From Candolleomyces eurysporus (Eukaryota; Basidiomycota; Agaricomycetes; Agaricales; Psathyrellaceae): a stretch of 51,948 nucleotides of DNA. Below, in pieces: positions 42,801 through 51,948 of the stretch (the stretch's first letter is position 1; every line of letters starts with the position of its first letter). The position numbers were made by a program, and so were the translations under genes. The stretch spans positions 1 through 51,948 of the forward strand of contig JANBPK010001089.1 of the NCBI GenBank assembly GCA_027579435.1, given 5' to 3'. The notes beneath the pieces are model-generated. The model did not search any database, was not told the DNA's origin, and saw nothing but the letters and a program-made list of their open reading frames with translations.

Positions 42801-45145
42801 GTATAGACAAAACCACGGCATTTCCCAAAAATACCATCCTGAATCTTCTTGATGATAATGCGTAACTTCTCTCGGAACACTCTGGCAATCAGGTCAGGCC
42901 GTTCCGAAGCTGGCTGTTTGTGCATTCTACCATCAGCACCTGCATAAGTCAGAAGTTCATTTTGAATTTCTGGCCATGTTGGATTGCAGGTAATTGTTAG
43001 AAACAGATCAGGCCTTGAAAATCGTCGTGCAATGGCCAGGGAGTCTTGATAGAGCTGAAACATTGCTCGAGATCCACCAATGTAAGATGATGGAAGTATA
43101 AAGCGCTGGCCAAGATTGTCCATATTTGCATCTCCATTTGCCATAGCATCTACCACCCCAGAATAGACATCAGATCGAAGCTTTTTCTGATTGTTCCTCA
43201 GATATTGCAAACGCTGCTGATCAACTTGTGCCCATACATCCACAATCAATCTTTGGAAAAGACCTCTAGCACGGAATAGATGGTCAGACTCAATATTTGG
43301 GGGCCGAATGTGTAGGCGGAATGCATAGTACTCCAGCTGAGTGACTGATTTATAGCTGCTTCGACCATGATTCTGGACAGCATCCCCTGTTTCTGGATTG
43401 GTATGAGGTATTCCAGTTGTCCAACCATGCTCTCCTCTGGGAAATAGAAGAACATAATGCAAAGGCAGATAGGCAGGGTGAAGATCTGACATGCGCTTTA
43501 ACCCAACACCTCTTTCAGAAAGAACAATATCCCGTGAACTGTCAACATTGGAACCATCTCCAGGAAGAATAATAGCAACCTCTTCAGCAGTTGGAAGATT
43601 GTAGCGCCTTTGATCCATCCCAGGTTTGAACCTAAGTCTGAAAGATAGATTGGGAATATCATGATTTGCTCTGACTTGCTCATATGCAGACTTGTACTTC
43701 CGCACATAAAAGTTGTGGCGGTACAGAACATCTTGGATGATTTGCATGACCTCTTGCTTGACTTGGGCTTGTTGATTTTGAGGTACATTATTCATCCGGT
43801 AGCTTAGAGCTTGTTGATCAGTCACAAAGTAGACCTGAGCATAGGAAGGGCTGTTTCCTTCTTGGGGCAGTAGAGGACCATGTCGATGTCGCAATTCTCC
43901 TTGAATGGTGAAAACAGGAGGACCTCCACCCCCAAGTTGTACAGACTGGGCATTGAGGGAGGTCATAGCAAAAGCATTGTTATAGGAAACATCATGCTTC
44001 AAAAAATGAGAAGAATGAGTGCTTGTTCCATCAAAGAGAGCTTTGAGCTCAGATGGAGGATTTTGAAGATATGGTATCTTGACTTTTCCAGAAATACAGC
44101 AATTGCCAAAGAGAGGACGTGCTCTTGTGGATTTTGAGAGCTTCTCAGCATTCCAGTGAAGAGAATGACAGTGTGGGCACTGTAGATTCATAGGTCCTAG
44201 AGATAGATATTGGCATAGCTCAGAGTTTTCATCTATCTCTTTGTATGCATCACCTGTAGGCATTTCAAAGTCATCTGCAACATCTCCAGGATTATTGTTA
44301 CCACCTCCCAAAGAAGGGTCTGGATTTACAGGTAATTGGGCATTGGCAATGGTAGGATTATTAGAGGCAGGCCCAACCTGCTGAGGTGCTATATTAGCAA
44401 TTGGCAGCCCAGCATTTGCAACTTGGGCAGTATGAGGGGCAGGCCCTGCCTGGTGAGGTGCAGCAATAGGTAGCCCAGCATTTGCAACATGGATAGTATG
44501 AGGGGCAGGCCCTGCCTGGTAAGGTGCAGCAATAGGCAGCCCAGCATTTGCAACATGGGCATTATTAGGAGCAGGCCCTGCCTGGTGAGATGCACTATTG
44601 GCATTGGCTTGAGCAGCAACAGTGGGTGGGCGACCACGTCGTCTGGGAGCTCCAGACACAGCAGATCTGCCTTGTCTTCCTAAAACAGGAGGAGGAGGAG
44701 GCAGCTGCAGCAGTTGATCCCTTAGAGCAGGTGGAAGATGAGAATAGTTCATTGGATTGGGGGCAGACAGATGGCCTGGCAATGGTGGTAGTCCAGAAAT
44801 TTGAGCAGCAATTCCTTGAGTAAGACGCAACTGCTGCCCAGCAACCATAACATTAGTCAAAGCAGGAGCAGCCTGAGGTGTAGGTTGAATATCAACCAAA
44901 AAAGGATCATTAGCAACAGCAGCAGCAGGAGCTGGAGCAGCTTGATTGGTGTGGTTATTTGCAGAATGGGAGTGTAATGGAAAGGGTATAGGTGCAGGAA
45001 TAGCATCAGTGGGATTAGGAGACTGGCTTGGGGTCCTTCTGAGTTCAGGGCTCAAAAGAATTTGGTTAGCACGTTGTCTAGCATGCTCTGCATTACGATC
45101 TCTCTGAGGAGTAGTAGGAGGGGTCTCCCTAAAGTCAATGGTCAT
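39829..45145 (-). pseudogene. Helitron Rep-helicase (HUH nuclease plus Pif1-like helicase), one internal stop
   Basis: The inferred structure is exon 1 at 45145-41857, a 58-bp intron 41856-41799 (GTATGT...TTTAG), and exon 2 at 41798-39829: 5259 bp, exactly 1753 codons including the final stop. Parts in order: a low-complexity Pro/Ala-rich N-terminus with 22-residue repeats, a CPHC...C-C zinc-like region (about 330-370), the HUH motif GLPHAHIL near residue 790, the tyrosine motif KYIHKYIYKG near 928, and Pif1 helicase motifs GPAGTGKT (about 1300), IIWDEVPM, FGGDFQQILP, INKSQGQS and VALSRC. It makes the single-strand cuts and unwinding for rolling-circle transposition in the nucleus. Codon 1321 (minus 41127-41125) is TGA, one transition away from CGA, and the frame is otherwise open. 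The TGA sits about 20 codons after Walker A, so helicase function is lost unless read through. Confidence 0.9.
44340..44600 (-). repeat. Four imperfect 22-residue repeats in Helitron protein
   Basis: Within the Rep N-terminus the unit QAGPAPHTxxVANAGLPIAAP occurs four times, about 66 bp apart, the last copy diverged to QQVGPASNNPTIANAQLPV. The nucleotide repeats (gcaggccctgcctggt with cagcatttgcaac) are visible on the + strand. This linker region is probably unstructured. Confidence 0.75.
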
Positions 45146-45493
45146 TAAATGGCACAATGGCTACAAAAAATGGCATAAGACATACATAGGATGGTCCATG
45201 ATCAAAGAATAGATGAAAAACTGATAACCAACCAAGGCAAAAGATAAAACTGCAGTCTAAATAAACATGGTGAATAAGATGAAGGCCCAAAATGTTAATT
45301 ATAGATATTTACCACAATTTAAGGCTCAAAAAAAGCGTTAGGGAAGGTCAATGGTAGGAGTTTTGAGACTTAGTGGTGACGGTGGAAGTAGAAGAGCAAA
45401 GTGACATGCGCGAGAGTTTTCGGGTATTACCGAAGCAGCCGACGATGGCTGCAGGCGCGCACGCGGAACGGATTTCTCTTTTTGGAGGGCAGA

Positions 45494-45501
45494 AAGCTTA
45501 G
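45494..45501. repeat. 8-bp direct repeat AAGCTTAG at Helitron 5' edge
   Basis: This is the second copy of the octamer at 39663-39670. The Helitron's minus-strand TC start lies directly inside it. Confidence 0.5.
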
Positions 45502-45695
45502 TCAGAAATTACATAAATATTAGTCAGCAAATCCGTTGTGTTTTCATGTATAGGACACTCTCCAGTGGACGGACCGAGTCAAGGTCACATACGGCTGTAC
45601 ATCTCTTTTAATTATCACTGCATAATTTTGGAGAAAAATTTACATTACTAAAGTGCAGTATAATACGTAGTGGTAGTAGTAGCCTATGCTACTTA

Positions 45696-47560
45696 CTACA
45701 TGATGCCATATATCGAAGCCTGTCGTTGGATCCCATGCTTTCCCCCGTGGACCATATCTTTGATTATCTTCTTCATCCTTGGATCAATATGTTTCTTATT
45801 TGCCACGGATTCCCATTTTCCCATTGAAGTCAAAAAATCGACCACGATTTCTTTCTTCATATTGGGATCTGCGTAGGCAACGGTATCCATCGCCGAGTTT
45901 ATCCACTCCAACTCCCAGTCGACAATTGTTTTGGCATGGGAGATGAACTTGGGTGACCAAACATAGCACCCGGAGTGGCAGGACTCCATGAACGACAGGC
46001 AGCAGTGGATCGTGTTGGGAAGGAGGTAGAAGGAAAACTCAATGTATTCTTCTTGCATCAAATACATGAGCTCGAGACCGTCAAGAGTCTCTATGAGGGA
46101 AAGGGAGGTCTCTAGAGTCGGCATGTCTAGACGGATGTCCTCCATCTTTCTGTGGTTCTCCTGAGTCAAAGGCCAGAGTAGCCATAGCTTGGTTCCATGC
46201 CAATGAATCGTATATAATCCAGTGGCCAGGTCGTCCATGTGCGGAAGGGTTATATATCCAGGAAGCGTCCAGGCGCTTGATAGGGGTTCCATGACACAGT
46301 CCTTCTCCTTCTTGAAAGGCGATAATGAGTAACGACAAACAAGAAATCCATCCTTGGTGCTGGGGATGTCGAAAGCTGAGAAAATTCTCTCTGGGTTCTT
46401 GAAATGATACCCCGCTTCCATCCGAGACCTCTGGTCAATAAAGTCGGGCCATTTTACTTGGTCATCGAAGCGGCCAGTCAACGAGTCACCAAACCTGACT
46501 TTAACAGGTGGGTGTGCGGCAAAGTCACAGAGAAGTAAGAGGGTTCGGGGTTCTTCTCCTCCCCTCGAGGATTTGGCGGACCCTAGGATAACGCAGGTGG
46601 AGCTTTCGGTATTCTTCCACGTCAACCAGTGAGTGGAATGGGTCGCCTTCTGCGCCACTGCCATGAGAATCTTTTCACCCTTCTTCCGCTGCAACGGAGA
46701 GACGGAGCATGGACCGTTGTTCCAGGAATGAATTAAATGCTGGAGAAGCTCGGGTAAAGAGGCACCTTCTTGAAGGAGAGAAGGCGAACTAATAGAAGGG
46801 ATACCCTTCTCTCCGACACTGCTCAGGGACGGTTGGGAACCAGGACACGGGCAGGACGGTGTGTCTTCCCCTTGAATACGTTCATTATTCGCAGAAGAAC
46901 CTGTGGTTTACGTTAATTATCTATTTTTCATTTATAAGAAGCACTGATTATCTCTTGCCTTTCTTCCGCTTTGTGGACCCCCCAACATCCTCCCGGTCCT
47001 CTTCCGAAGAAGCTGCAGTATGTCGATTCTTCCGTTTCTTGCAGGTTATTTCCTTGGACTTTCCAGATTTTTCCCCACCATTTTTCGGTGCCCCTTCCAG
47101 AAAATGAGACAAAATTCAACCACAGACAGCAGTTCAACTCACGATAAATATGATTACGATTTCTCCACTCGCCCCCAATGAGCTTAGCGTTGTGACCCAA
47201 GGTCGGATGACTCTGGAGGTCTGAACACCTCACCCACTTTGCTGTCTTGTTGTACATCCATGTGTATTTATCCGGCTCTTGAAGGTACAAATCACCGACA
47301 TTGACCGGCGTAGTACGGCCCAGACTTGACGAGTCGGAGGGAGTGCCCTCTCCACTATACTGCACGTAACTGTGCGTCTCCTTTCCATATACGAAAGCTT
47401 GATTTGGGGATTTTAATATGTTTTGAGAGTAAGTATATATTTAATTTACACTCACTCTTCACAATAAGTTCCGGGGTGGACACCATATCGGCGATGGTGT
47501 TGAAGTTGTCGACGAAACGCTTAAAACGCTCAAAACGCTCAAAACGCTGGCAGTGGCGCT
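45696..47560 (-). CDS. JmjC-domain protein, multi-exon
   Basis: The main exon runs from about 46900 (after an acceptor ...accacag) to the stop at 45698-45696. It contains the JmjC core LPHMDDLATGLYTIHWHGTK with the metal-binding H-x-D, then LWLLWP, and a distal SFYLLPNTIHCCLSF with the third His. JmjC proteins are Fe(II)/2-oxoglutarate dioxygenases, many of them histone demethylases; this Agaricomycete subgroup is uncharacterised. Upstream exons encode NFNTIADMVSTPELIVK (about 47450-47510), KWVRCSDLQSHPTLGHNA, and, after an intron at about 47142-47100, a Lys-rich segment with two NLS-like clusters (CKKRKNR, TKRKKGKR), suggesting a nuclear protein. I could not resolve the junction from that segment (in-frame TAA after KRKKGKR, about 46955) to the JmjC exon, so either an unusual splice or a stop lesion exists. 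The start is uncertain. Confidence 0.65.
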
Positions 47561-47889
47561 CAAACGCTTACGTAACTATCCCACAATGATGATATCACTG
47601 CCCCATGATCATTACCATTCGACACTAGATGGCGTGGCAGGGGCCACACCTTAAACCTTACTTCAATCTCAGTACAGGCTTCGAGTGAAAGCATTTGCTC
47701 AACGACCCAGAAGGCTTGTCAGACAAAAATATATTGCGTGATAGCAGGCAAAAGGTTTAACAGTAGAATCTCTCCATCGGTACACACGGTGCAGAACAGT
47801 CAACAATAGAAAGACAGTGCAAGAAAGGTATATATCAGAGGAACAGCTCTCAACATGTAAGTTATTAATAAAACAGAGATGAAAACACA
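47561..47889. other. Intergenic region between two minus-strand genes
   Basis: Nothing supported as a gene. At 47518-47550 a short aaaacgctc repeat (three units) overlaps the first exon of the JmjC gene. The rest should hold the JmjC promoter and the 3' end of the neighbouring transcript. Confidence 0.4.
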
Positions 47890-49816
47890 TTAGTTCCTTG
47901 CTCTTTTCCTGAAAGTCACACCCTCGTTGAAATCCGAACCAACCTTTCTCTTTCCAGCTGCCTTCGATGAAGCGGCGGAAGGATCGGCAGCAGAAGAAAC
48001 GTCGAGAACGTTTGAGGAAGACTGGCTGCTCTGGGGAGCCTCGACTGCGTCTCTATGTTCATTTCCGTCATCGACAGGCAGGATCTCCAACGCATCCACG
48101 AAAGTCGGGGTGGCAGCGTCAGTCAATATTCCGTCATGTTCAGCGGGAAGGGAGGGGGCGCCTCCATCGCGAATGGGGTTAGATGCGGCCGAAGCAGACG
48201 TCAAGGGGGTGCCACCGGAGTTTGGCATGGACGAACGCAGAGGAACATTGAATGAAACGGGTTGAGCTGGAGGGAGGAGGAACTTCCGTAAGTTCACGGG
48301 AGTGACAGGCTTTGACGAATCCCCGTTAATGGCAGTGTTGACACCAGGAGTGTTGATAACGGACCCCGAAGGCACAAGAGTAGGCGGTAAGGTATTAGGA
48401 CCAGGGACGTTGAACGGAGGCACAGGAGCAGAATGGTGGCGGGATTGACGGAAATTGGGGGGAGTGATTGGCGTTGAGGGATTACTGAAAGCGAAAGCAG
48501 GAGGAGTCAAAGGTGGTTAGGCTAGAGGAGTTGTTGGTGAAATAGGGAGAGTAGGTGGGACAGTGAACTGTAATGGGGATCCCAGGGAATGCTCCGCTTG
48601 AGGGAGAGCGGTGTTGACGGGGGAATTTCCATTGGGCGTGTTGAAACCGGAGAGAGAAGGGGTCTGCAGATGAGCCACTCCGCCAGGTGTCACGGGAGGC
48701 GTTGCAGTTTGGGGAGTCGTGGCAGGCAGAGCTGAATGGATACAGCCAAAGTTATCAGTACAAGACTGCCATGATGGGAATGAGGAACGTACCTGCACGA
48801 CGAGCCCTATTCAACCTCGAATTGGAGGCAGGGGGGATGAACGGCTGGGCTAAACTTGAGGCAGTGAAGGGGGAGGGAGGGTGTGCCAGGAGAGAACCTG
48901 CGCAAGAGAGGGACCTGGGCGATCCTGGCAGTGAACGTATCGGTGTCAACCGAATTAGGACCTTTGCCGGTGACCGCATAATGGTCCAGGCTGAACCAGA
49001 CCTCCACAACGGAACCCACCAGGTGATGTTCCAGGAAGGCGGGTGCGAGACGAGCCCCGCGGTGGTTGAAAAAGGGGATAGAGTTGATGGAGTGAGTCTT
49101 GGCGGCGGCGGTGAGCTGAGCCGCATATTGGTCGCCGACAGGGTGGCGCAAGGTGCCGTCGTTCTCGGCGCTGGTGCCATTCTGCAAATGATGGAGAGCG
49201 TATTAGTACTAGCGTTCAGGTCAGCATTCATGAAGACGTACTCTGGGCAAGAAAAGAGGGAAAGTCATTCGAAGGCCTTTCTTTTGACGATACAAGCGTA
49301 TGAGGTGCTTATGAGTGGTCGTAGTTGCACCCATATGCTGAAGCGCTTCGACAGCGTTCATCGCGTTGGCAAAATCCTCGCCGAACCCGGTGTCGACATT
49401 GGCGGCTGAGCCAATGGTGAACTGCAGCTTTGAGGGTAGCCGGGATGAGACACGACTGTGGCAATAACAGACGTTGAGCACTTTGCCCCAAGGACGCAGC
49501 ACTTCACTCCCCGAGACAGGCCTTGCTGTGAGAGATGAGCATAAGAAAGAGGAGGGCATACGTAACGAGGAATCGAACACACCTCGCAAGCTTCCTGCAA
49601 CTTTTCAGACTTCGACAAGATGGCTGCCTCCGTGTACATGTTAACTGCAAGGCGAAAGGATGGTGGTGATCCAGTTATGGCTCTGTCGCAGCCTGTATTG
49701 GTAAAGATATGAACAACGTCATCCGATCAAGCCGCACGTGCAAGACAAATGCCGGTTGCTGTATAGAATGCCTCGATTGCCAACAAGTGTTGATCGAGAG
49801 GGGAGAGCTGGGACAT
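47890..49816 (-). pseudogene. Pro/Ser/Thr-rich protein of unknown function, interrupted by a stop
   Basis: I place the start at ATG 49816 (MSQLSPLDQHLLAIEAFYTA). A GT-AG intron follows and joins in frame to LNMYTEAAILSKSEKLQEAC, then exons with GSAANVDTGFGEDFANAMNA and HPVGDQYAAQLTAAAKTHSI. The 3' half is low-complexity (SPVNTALPQAEHS, TPITPPNFRQSRHHSAP, NTPGVNTAINGDSSKPVTP) and ends in basic clusters GKRKVG and FRKRARN, suggesting a nuclear protein. An in-frame TAA at 48519-48517 splits the Pro-rich exon; the frame is open on both sides. A frame change around 48900 is also unexplained by a good intron. I recognise no domain. Confidence 0.5.
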
Positions 49817-49984
49817 GGATGGGATAACAACGTTGCAGCAGTCGGACGTGGTCGCAGGAGTGAAAGGCTGGGTACCGCAGCCAGCCAAAAGGGTCTCCTT
49901 TTCACAAAACGCTGCTTCATGTGTTGCTTTTAGGTACACATATTTATTCAATACGCGAGGGAATAGTATAGTAAAGTATCGTGA

Positions 49985-51161
49985 TCATAAATCTGCATCC
50001 AAAACGCTAAGGGGAAGGTACGTATCACTGGAAAGCTCAGGATCATAACTAGACCCAGGCCCATCGTCCGAGTCTATGGCATCCGTATCTCCACTCTCGG
50101 AGCTTCCGTCATCATCAGACGGAGAAAAGTTAAATCTGGAGATATTTAATTGAGTCTGCTGCCTAGAGGAGCATTCGTGGAAAGCGGAAAATGGCTCTCT
50201 CAGAACAACCGTCCTGCAAAGGGAGCACTGGACAAACAAATTCCAGAAGCGACGTTCAGGCAAGCCCAATGCAAGATCACGAATAATGCTGCAGCGTTTT
50301 CTGAGAGAGTGAGATAAATCAATGGAGCGAAGACTTGCTACAGAAGTGTATTGGGATGAGTAAAAAATAAAGAAAGATTATTATTTCACGTACATGGAGG
50401 TCCACGAGGTGTCATTATGCGACGGGGCATGACTTGATGCAATCCATCCAATCCCCCCTGGAATGATGGATCAACTTGAGAAAGCACTGACTCGATCCGT
50501 TCCCCAGCCAAGGGTGCTGCTATTTGAAAGAAATAACTCAGTTCGTACTGAGGGAAAGAAGCGCTGTGATGATACCCACCTTGTTTGGGATAAGCACGAA
50601 CCCTGATACCGTCCAAAGAGTAATAGCGCTCCAGGCATACTTTAATTATAAATAAAGAGCAACTTGTGAGCCAAATATGATTGGACAGAGGCAGAATTCC
50701 TTGTACGTACCGAAGTATCCGCACGTCCCATTGGCGCATGAAGCGATGTACTCCCCATTTAAGATGGAAGNTTTTTTCGCCCGAGTCAGCCTTAATGACC
50801 TCCACAATGGAGATTCTAGATGGAATATAGCCTTTTCCAGTGGCGATGGGGCATAGGCAGCATGGGGGACGGACAAGGTGGGTACGGCAGTGCTCCACAA
50901 GCTGGCTAGGTGGTATCAGCTGTGCCGATTCCAAGTCGCAAGGCCTGTGATAATTATTGAATATCCTCGCATAAGTTCATATTTCCCACTGTCTGGTACG
51001 TAAACTCACCACAACCATTCGACCAATTTCTTGAGGATGAAGTCCCAGTGGAGAATGATGGGATCGGAGGTGGGAGTACGAATATGACGAGCCTCCACCA
51101 GACGAAGGTGATGCTCCATTTCACGTCGTACGGAGTAAGGGATAGAGAGAACTGCGGGCAT
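49985..51161 (-). CDS. Cys-containing protein of unknown function, multi-exon
   Basis: The start is chosen at ATG 51161 (MPAVLSIPYSVRREMEHHLR). Exon 1 ends at 51010, where a GTGAGT intron begins; exon 2 resumes in frame with WPCDLESAQLIPPSQLVEHC and RTHLVRPPCCLCPIATGKGY (about 50940-50700). Later exons encode VCLERYYSLDGIRVRAYPKQ and, last, LALGLPERRFWNLFVQCSLC followed by an acidic Ser/Asp-rich tail ending at 49985. The spaced Cys and His residues (C-H-H-C-C-C) could bind zinc, but I do not recognise the family. A possible upstream exon lies at 51220-51379 (LDIKYDPVLSGLAYISSATP), whose join I could not establish. An 'n' at 50771 sits in a T run within exon 2. Confidence 0.55.
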
Positions 51162-51948
51162 TGTATGAATAAAGAGGAGATGGGGGAGAATTGGTTATCG
51201 GGATAAAATTTCCAATCGACTGAGCGTTCCAGACGCAGTGAGACTGATATCCAAAGAGGAGTAGCTGAGGAGATGTATGCCAAACCCGACAGAACTGGAT
51301 CGTATTTTATATCTAGTGACTCTGTATTATCCAATTCCGGAAGTTCAACTTCGATATTTGTCGGTCCTGTCAGTGTCATAAAATTGAGACAAGTGCTGAC
51401 CTCCAGTCATGGGATGGAGGAGCTGGTTTCCAGGGAGATATGTATATTAAACTGTTTTTCAACGCTGAGGGGCAGTGACCTTCACTTCTGTTGCCATTCA
51501 ACCAACTCAAAATGCGATTATCATGTCCCAACTGGCCATGGGAATCATAAAGAACCAAGAAAATTTCACTCTAAGTTGAATTTGTGGTTCGCAATAGAGT
51601 CTTTCTCTGGAAAACAACAAGTTACCATCGGTACCGTTGATGAGATCGGTGCTGCCGAGCTCAGAAACACACACACAAAACACCAACCACAACCTGTATA
51701 CAAGCTGTGGGTAGTCACGCGGTGTGAGAGTCAGGCCGCACGAAAGTCAAAGTGCGAGTTTGTGGGGGTTATAGAGTGAATTAAGAATACTAAGTTCTCT
51801 TGTTCTCTCTTTGATACACTCCACTGAACTAGAAGTACCCTAATGCACAACTAGTGAGATTCCTATTCCCAAGTAGTCAAGCCTTATTGACTGCTTAAGT
51901 TCCTAAGTTCCAAGATAAAACTGATAGTTCACGCCGTGTGAAATATAA
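51162..51948. other. Right edge of window, no confident gene
   Basis: A minus-strand open stretch at 51220-51379 may be an upstream exon of the 49985-51161 gene. A + strand frame at 51273-51779 has no recognisable domain and overlaps it, so I leave it out. The last 170 bp are AT-rich without open frames. Confidence 0.35.

Larger units (their letters stand above)
39667..45493 (-). mobile_element. Helitron, about 5.8 kb, with Rep-helicase gene
   Basis: The minus-strand 5' end is placed at 45493, where the element starts TCTGCCC, and the 3' end at CTAA (39670-39667), 4 bp beyond a strong GC hairpin at 39691-39675. TC start, hairpin and CTRR end are the known Helitron termini. The body encodes a Helitron Rep/Pif1 protein. 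The flanks (T before, G after) do not give the usual A/T insertion site. The termini are therefore probable, and the identity as a Helitron is certain from the protein. Confidence 0.75.

Noticed and set aside
44389..44637. Leu-rich repeat frame on the minus strand (MLQMLGCLLLHLTRQGLPL pattern)
   Set aside because: It is the alternative frame of the 66-bp repeats inside the Helitron protein.
47518..47552. aaaacgctc repeats as a CRISPR-like or regulatory array
   Set aside because: There are only three short units without spacers, within coding sequence of the JmjC gene's first exon.

Overview
The window looks like a basidiomycete (Agaricomycete) nuclear genome. The evidence is short 41-70 bp GT-AG introns, a Plavaka-type transposase and a Helitron of the kinds common in mushroom genomes, NACHT NTPase genes without C-terminal repeats, a JmjC-domain gene, and copies of a nuclear gene for the mitochondrial tRNA-modification GTPase MSS1/MnmE. 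No rRNA, tRNA or CRISPR array was recognised.

Positions 1-33877 are a tandem array with a 7.3-8.7 kb period. Each unit has a spacer, a four-exon NACHT gene, a short gap and an MSS1 copy, all on the + strand. Four NACHT copies (2642-4692, 10101-12151, 18660-20691, 27285-29347) share the same exon structure. When I splice them by hand, every reading frame stays open at 610-621 residues, provided that one ambiguous base 'n' in each of copies 1 and 2 is surplus. The four MSS1 copies (5897-7690, 12944-14967, 20984-23619, 29689-31672) are all defective, and each carries its own lesions. NACHT differences concentrate in a few short blocks with in-frame length changes. Array segments come in two kinds: units 1 and 4 share one MSS1 3' end and short 'B' spacer, while units 2 and 3 share another MSS1 3' end and long 'A' spacer. 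Positions 1-9.9 kb as a whole resemble 24.66-33.88 kb. Unit 3 also carries the 5' part of an MFS transporter gene inserted in its MSS1 3' end.

The array breaks off at 33877, about 220 bp before a fifth NACHT gene would be expected to start. From there to about 39.1 kb lies a minus-strand Plavaka-type (CACTA-like) element with a nearly complete transposase gene. A Helitron of about 5.8 kb follows (about 39667-45493, minus strand). It encodes a Rep-helicase of 1752 codons with one in-frame stop, and has a hairpin near its 3' end.

The right part (45.7-51.2 kb) holds three minus-strand, intron-containing genes that look like ordinary accessory fungal genes: a JmjC-domain protein, a Pro/Ser/Thr-rich protein interrupted by a stop codon, and a Cys-containing protein of unknown function.

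The most interesting feature is the NACHT array. It consists of intact, NLR-like STAND NTPase paralogues that vary in discrete blocks, amplified together with a mitochondrial GTPase gene that has decayed in every unit. The layout fits a self/non-self recognition locus evolving by unequal exchange, but that role is inference.
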